This document shows, piece after piece, positions 60,661 to 64,000 of a stretch of DNA of 64,000 bases. Every line of letters begins with the position of its first letter. Positions within the stretch are counted from its first letter, which is position 1. The stretch lies in the NCBI RefSeq assembly GCF_022664435.1, contig NZ_JAKREU010000001.1, forward strand, positions 806,001-870,000. The letters run 5' to 3'. The position numbers and the translations under genes were made by a program. The stretch comes from Sphingomonas panni (lineage in GTDB: Bacteria > Pseudomonadota > Alphaproteobacteria > Sphingomonadales > Sphingomonadaceae). A model generated the notes under the pieces. The model was given only the letters and a program-made list of their open reading frames with translations. It was not told the DNA's origin and did not search any database.

Positions 60661-61641
60661 TTGTCCGCCGCCGGGGATGCGCGCTGGATGGGCGCGGCGC
60701 TGATGCTGGCCGAGCGGACGCGGGGGCGGACCGCGCCCAATCCCAATGTCGGCTGCGTCATCGTGAACGACGGTCGCGTCGTCGGGCGCGGCTGGACCCG
60801 GGCCGGCGGGCGGCCCCATGCCGAGGCGGCGGCGCTGGCGCAGGCGGGGGAGCGGGCGAGGGGCGCAACCGCCTATGTCACGCTGGAGCCATGCGCCCAT
60901 GTCTCGCCGCGCGGCCCCGCCTGTTCCGACCTGTTGATCGAAAGCGGCGTGGCTCGGGTCGTCGTCGCGCTGACCGATCCCGATCCACGTACCGATGGAC
61001 AGGGAATCGCCCGGCTGCGCGCGGCCGGGATCGAGGTGACCGATGGCGTCCGTGCCGGGGATGCGGCGCGCAGCATGGCCGGGTTCCTGACGCGGCGGTC
61101 GCTGGGGCGGCCATTCGTGACGCTCAAGCTCGCGCTGTCGCTGGACGGGGCGGTGTCGCGGGCCGATGGGCAGAGCCAGTGGATCACCGGACCACAGGCG
61201 CGTGCGCATGGTCATCTGGAACGCAGCCGGCATGAGACGATTCTGGTCGGGCGCGGCACGGCGGAGATCGACCGGCCCACGCTGAACGTCCGGTTGCCGG
61301 GCTTGAGCGAGCGCAGCCCGCGGCGGGTGGTGCTGTCGGTGGACAGCGCGGCGCTGGCTGGGTTCGACATGCTGGGATCGATCGAGGCGTTGCCCGGCCT
61401 GTCCGGCGACCATGTGCTGGTCGAGGGCGGCGCGGCGACGGCGGCGGCGTTCCTGCGCGCCGACGCGGTCGACCGGCTGCTGTTGTACCGCGCGCCGATC
61501 CTGATCGGTCATGGCCGCACGCTGCCCGATATCGGGCTGACCGACCTGGGACAGGCGCATGGCCGCTGGCGATTGCACGACGCCCGAATGCTTGGCAGCG
61601 ACCGGCTGGAGGTCTACGAGCGCGTCAGGATCGGGCGGTAG
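60661..61641 (+). CDS. ribD: Riboflavin biosynthesis deaminase/reductase
   Basis: RibD deaminates and then reduces the pyrimidine intermediate of riboflavin synthesis. The 326-residue product has the deaminase zinc motif HAEAAALAQ and PCAHVSPRGPAC, followed by the reductase domain (FVTLKLALSLDGAVSRADGQ, SQWITGPQAR, ILVGRGTAEIDRPTLNVRLP, VLVEGG). TTG at 60661 is the best start (SAAGDARWMGAALMLAER); an internal ATG at 60688 would shorten the N terminus. It is the first of four rib genes, with a repeat between it and ribE. Confidence 0.93.
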   Translation: MSAAGDARWMGAALMLAERTRGRTAPNPNVGCVIVNDGRVVGRGWTRAGGRPHAEAAALAQAGERARGATAYVTLEPCAHVSPRGPACSDLLIESGVARVVVALTDPDPRTDGQGIARLRAAGIEVTDGVRAGDAARSMAGFLTRRSLGRPFVTLKLALSLDGAVSRADGQSQWITGPQARAHGHLERSRHETILVGRGTAEIDRPTLNVRLPGLSERSPRRVVLSVDSAALAGFDMLGSIEALPGLSGDHVLVEGGAATAAAFLRADAVDRLLLYRAPILIGHGRTLPDIGLTDLGQAHGRWRLHDARMLGSDRLEVYERVRIGR

Positions 61642-61651
61642 GCCGGCCGAT

Positions 61652-61747
61652 CGTCATTCCCCGCGAAGGCGGGGATCCATAAACGCTGGCGGCGCGCATC
61701 ATGCCGAACCGTCAGCGGCTATGGATTCCCGCCTTCGCGGGAATGAC
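61652..61747. repeat. Palindromic repeat, ATTCCCCGCGAAGGCGGGGAT arms
   Basis: Arms at 61652-61680 and 61721-61747 (GTCATTCCCCGCGAAGGCGG and its complement) sit between ribD and ribE. It has the common sphingomonad design. The operon is otherwise tight. No FMN riboswitch was seen here. Confidence 0.85.
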
Positions 61748-61800
61748 GAAGCTGTGAGGGTTGGAAGTCGGTCGGTCCCGATGAGGAGTGGAAGCGAAGC

Positions 61801-62406
61801 GTGTTCACCGGAATAGTCAGCGACGTAGGGCGCATCGAATCGATTACGGGACCGGGCGACCTGCGGGTGCGGATCGGTTGCGCCTATGACACGACGACCA
61901 TCGACATGGGGGCATCGATCGCCTGTTCGGGCGTGTGCCTGACCGTGGTCGACAAGGGGCCGGGCTGGTTCGCGGTCGATGTGTCGGGCGAAACCGTGTC
62001 GCGCACCGCCGACCAATGGGTCGAAGGGCGTCCGCTGAACCTCGAACGCGCGCTGAAGCTGGGCGACGAACTGGGCGGCCATATCGTCACCGGCCATGTC
62101 GACGGCGTGGGGCAGGTGGTCGAAACGGTTGCCGACCAGGATTCGACCCGCGTGACCTTTGCGATCCCACGCAGCCTCAGCGCGTTCGTCGCGGGGAAAG
62201 GCTCGGTGACGATCGACGGGGTGTCGCTGACCGTCAACGACGTGACCGACACGGCGGAGGGTACGCGCTTCACCGTCAACCTGATCCCCCATACCCAGGC
62301 GGTGACGACGCTCGGGACCCTTGCCGAGGGGCAGTCGGTCAATATCGAGATCGACGTCCTCGCCCGTTATCTGATGCGAATGGAACAAGTCCGTGGCCAA
62401 CACTGA
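61801..62406 (+). CDS. ribE: Riboflavin synthase, alpha subunit
   Basis: This enzyme dismutates lumazine to riboflavin. The 201-residue product has the duplicated lumazine-binding fold: [23 protein letters not shown], then [22 protein letters not shown] and [18 protein letters not shown]. The start is GTG at 61801; GAGGAG lies 13 or more bases upstream. Its 3' end overlaps ribBA by 14 bases. Confidence 0.95.
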   Translation: MFTGIVSDVGRIESITGPGDLRVRIGCAYDTTTIDMGASIACSGVCLTVVDKGPGWFAVDVSGETVSRTADQWVEGRPLNLERALKLGDELGGHIVTGHVDGVGQVVETVADQDSTRVTFAIPRSLSAFVAGKGSVTIDGVSLTVNDVTDTAEGTRFTVNLIPHTQAVTTLGTLAEGQSVNIEIDVLARYLMRMEQVRGQH

Positions 62407-63523
62407 ACTGGCGGGTACCGCCCACGCCTTTCTCTCCAGTCCCGAAGAGATCATCGACGAAGCCCGCAACGGGCGGATGTTCATCCTGGTCGATGACGAG
62501 GATCGCGAGAATGAGGGCGATCTGGTCATTCCGGCGCAGATGGCGACGCCCGATGCGGTCAATTTCATGGCGCGGCACGGGCGCGGGCTGATCTGCCTCG
62601 CGATGACCAAGGGGCGGGTCGAGCAGCTCGGCCTCGACCTGATGGCGCGCAACAACGGCACGCGGCACGAAACCGCCTTCACCGTGTCGATCGAGGCGCG
62701 CGACGGGGTGACGACCGGTATCTCCGCCGCCGACCGCGCGCGGACGATTGCCGTCGCGATCGATGCGTCGAAGGACGCGTCGGAGATCGTGACGCCGGGC
62801 CATGTGTTCCCACTGGTCGCGCGCGAAGGCGGCGTGCTGGTGCGCGCCGGCCATACCGAGGCGGCGGTCGACGTGTCGCGTCTTGCCGGCCTGAACCCCT
62901 CCGGCGTGATCTGCGAGATCATGAACGAGGACGGCACCATGGCGCGGATGGACGACCTGGTCGGCTTCGCGCAGCTCCATGGCTTGAAGATCGGGACGAT
63001 CCGCGACCTGATCGCGTATCGCCGCCGCCACGACCATCTGGTCGAAAAGCGCGCGGAGACGGTGTTCGACAGCGAATGGGGCGGCGAATGGCGCGCCATG
63101 ACCTTCTGGAACAAGGCGACGGGCAGCGAGCAGGTCGCGCTGGTCAAGGGGCTGATCGATCCGGGCAAGCCGACCTTGGTCAGGATGCACGCGCTGTCGC
63201 CGTTCGCCGACCTGTTCGGCGAGGGGGGCGAGCGGGGCGGGCTGCTGCGCAAGTCGATGCGGATCATCGCCGAGGAAGGGGCGGGCGTGGTGGTCGTCAT
63301 CAACCGCCCGCGTCCCGACGGCCTGACGCTCGCCATCCATGCGCGCACCGGCGCGCCGGTGCCGGAGATGGAGGAACTGCGCGACTATGGCGTCGGCGCG
63401 ATGATCCTGAACGAGCTGGGCGTCGAGGACATGGTGCTGCTGACCAACACCCACCACACGCTGGTGGGACTTGATGGCTATGGGCTGAAGATCGTCGGCG
63501 AACGGCCGATCATGGAGAGTTGA
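62393..63523 (+). CDS. ribBA: DHBP synthase fused to a degenerate GTP cyclohydrolase II domain
   Basis: RibB makes the four-carbon unit of riboflavin. The 376-residue product has [12 protein letters not shown] at about residue 34, [40 protein letters not shown] and [12 protein letters not shown], all intact. The second half corresponds to RibA but lacks the zinc ligands: the place of the conserved Cys cluster reads [18 protein letters not shown] with no cysteine. It is probably active only as RibB. GTG at 62393 overlaps the ribE end. GTP cyclohydrolase II must come from another gene. Confidence 0.93.
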   Translation: MANTELAGTAHAFLSSPEEIIDEARNGRMFILVDDEDRENEGDLVIPAQMATPDAVNFMARHGRGLICLAMTKGRVEQLGLDLMARNNGTRHETAFTVSIEARDGVTTGISAADRARTIAVAIDASKDASEIVTPGHVFPLVAREGGVLVRAGHTEAAVDVSRLAGLNPSGVICEIMNEDGTMARMDDLVGFAQLHGLKIGTIRDLIAYRRRHDHLVEKRAETVFDSEWGGEWRAMTFWNKATGSEQVALVKGLIDPGKPTLVRMHALSPFADLFGEGGERGGLLRKSMRIIAEEGAGVVVVINRPRPDGLTLAIHARTGAPVPEMEELRDYGVGAMILNELGVEDMVLLTNTHHTLVGLDGYGLKIVGERPIMES

Positions 63524-63524
63524 T

Positions 63525-63947
63525 ATGGCGAAGGTGTTGATCGTCGAGGCGCGGTTCTACGACCATCTGAACGACCTGCTGCTCGAAGGCGCGCGTGCCG
63601 CGATCGAGGCGGCGGGGCATGAGCATGAGACGATTACCGTCCCCGGTGCGCTGGAAGTGCCCGGCGCCATCGCGATCGCCGATGCCGCCGAAACCTATGA
63701 CGCGTTCGTGGCGCTGGGCGTCATCATTCGCGGCGAAACCTATCATTTCGAGGTGGTGTCGAACGAGAGCGCGCGGGGGATCATGAACCTCGCCCTTGAA
63801 GGCGTACCGGTCGGCAACGGCATCCTGACCGTCGAGGACGAGGCGCAGGCGCTGACACGCGCGAAACGGCACGAGAAGGACAAGGGCGGCGAGGCGGCCA
63901 AGGCCGCGCTGGCCATGCTGGCATTGCGCGAGCGGTTTTCGGTTTGA
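63525..63947 (+). CDS. ribH: 6,7-Dimethyl-8-ribityllumazine synthase
   Basis: RibH condenses the RibD and RibB products into lumazine. The 140-residue product has [18 protein letters not shown], the substrate loop [36 protein letters not shown] with the catalytic His, and [20 protein letters not shown] lies 2 bases after the ribBA stop. It is the last gene of the rib cluster. Confidence 0.96.
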   Translation: MAKVLIVEARFYDHLNDLLLEGARAAIEAAGHEHETITVPGALEVPGAIAIADAAETYDAFVALGVIIRGETYHFEVVSNESARGIMNLALEGVPVGNGILTVEDEAQALTRAKRHEKDKGGEAAKAALAMLALRERFSV

Positions 63948-63952
63948 TCCAG

Positions 63953-64000
63953 CTCCTCCCCGCTCGCGGGGAGGGGGACCGCCGCGAAGCGGTGGTGGAG
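63953..64000. repeat. CCTCCCC-family repeat at the right edge
   Basis: CTCCTCCCCGCTCGCGGGGA followed by GGGGGACCGCCGCGAAGCGG-type sequence is the left arm of the repeat family seen at 44653 and 49484. The element runs off the end of the window. Confidence 0.7.

Noticed and set aside
61642-61800. FMN riboswitch before ribE
   Set aside because: The conserved RFN blocks are absent; the gap holds only a palindromic repeat.

Overview
The window is a GC-rich stretch of an alphaproteobacterial chromosome, most likely Sphingomonas or a close sphingomonad. The call rests on the combined gene content: sciP (DUF1153), ileS-lspA-DUF3035, glnK-amtB behind a sigma-54 promoter, a PEP-CTERM/XrtA regulatory set, crtZ, and many palindromic intergenic repeats typical of the group. 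No rRNA, tRNA, CRISPR array, insertion sequence, integrase or complete prophage was seen. Assignments come from reading translations and motifs, with no database search.

Layout. 1-7.7 kb (minus strand): ileS-lspA-DUF3035 lipoprotein, then thyA-folA-M19 dipeptidase-ribF. 8-11.5 kb: glnK-amtB, a DUF2007 protein and tldD. 11.6-16.8 kb: a 39-residue membrane peptide, a CHCC zinc-finger protein, a YadG-like ABC ATPase, dinB and a TPP riboswitch with thiC. 16.9-18.2 kb: an AT-rich island holding two overlapping genes, a DUF5343 protein and a HEPN (Swt1-like) protein. It is followed by a frameshifted helix-turn-helix gene. 19.5-22.6 kb: a small acidic lipoprotein, ung, a YjdM-like protein and an S41 peptidase lipoprotein. 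22.8-29.7 kb: XrtA-type glycosyltransferase-prsK-prsR-prsT. 29.7-35 kb: DUF815 ATPase, uup, and PepSY protein-response regulator-histidine kinase. 35.2-40.3 kb: luciferase-like oxidoreductase, phzF-like, cation efflux, pdxH, galE and msrA. 40.3-46.3 kb: HWE-type kinase, glsB-like stress protein, sciP, mnmA, pyrimidine nucleotidase and dapD. 46.4-52.8 kb: nhaA, a second M19 dipeptidase, etfBA and sucC. 53-59.1 kb: crtZ, small membrane proteins, a TauE/SafE transporter, prs and gltX. 59.4-64 kb: tonB-like, a small membrane protein, and ribD-ribE-ribBA-ribH.

Functional links. The riboflavin pathway is nearly complete: ribD, ribE, ribBA and ribH at the right end, and ribF at 4-5 kb for FMN/FAD. 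The RibA half of RibBA lacks the zinc cysteines, so GTP cyclohydrolase II must be encoded elsewhere. FAD and FMN users lie nearby (etfAB, pdxH, a flavin monooxygenase). ThyA and FolA form a translationally coupled pair. PrsK/PrsR and the glnK promoter both point to sigma-54 control.

The most interesting items are the AT-rich HEPN/DUF5343 pair (candidate defence or toxin-like module), a palindromic repeat inserted in frame within ileS, and a palindrome interrupted by a second palindrome at 21 kb with an intact relative at 59 kb.
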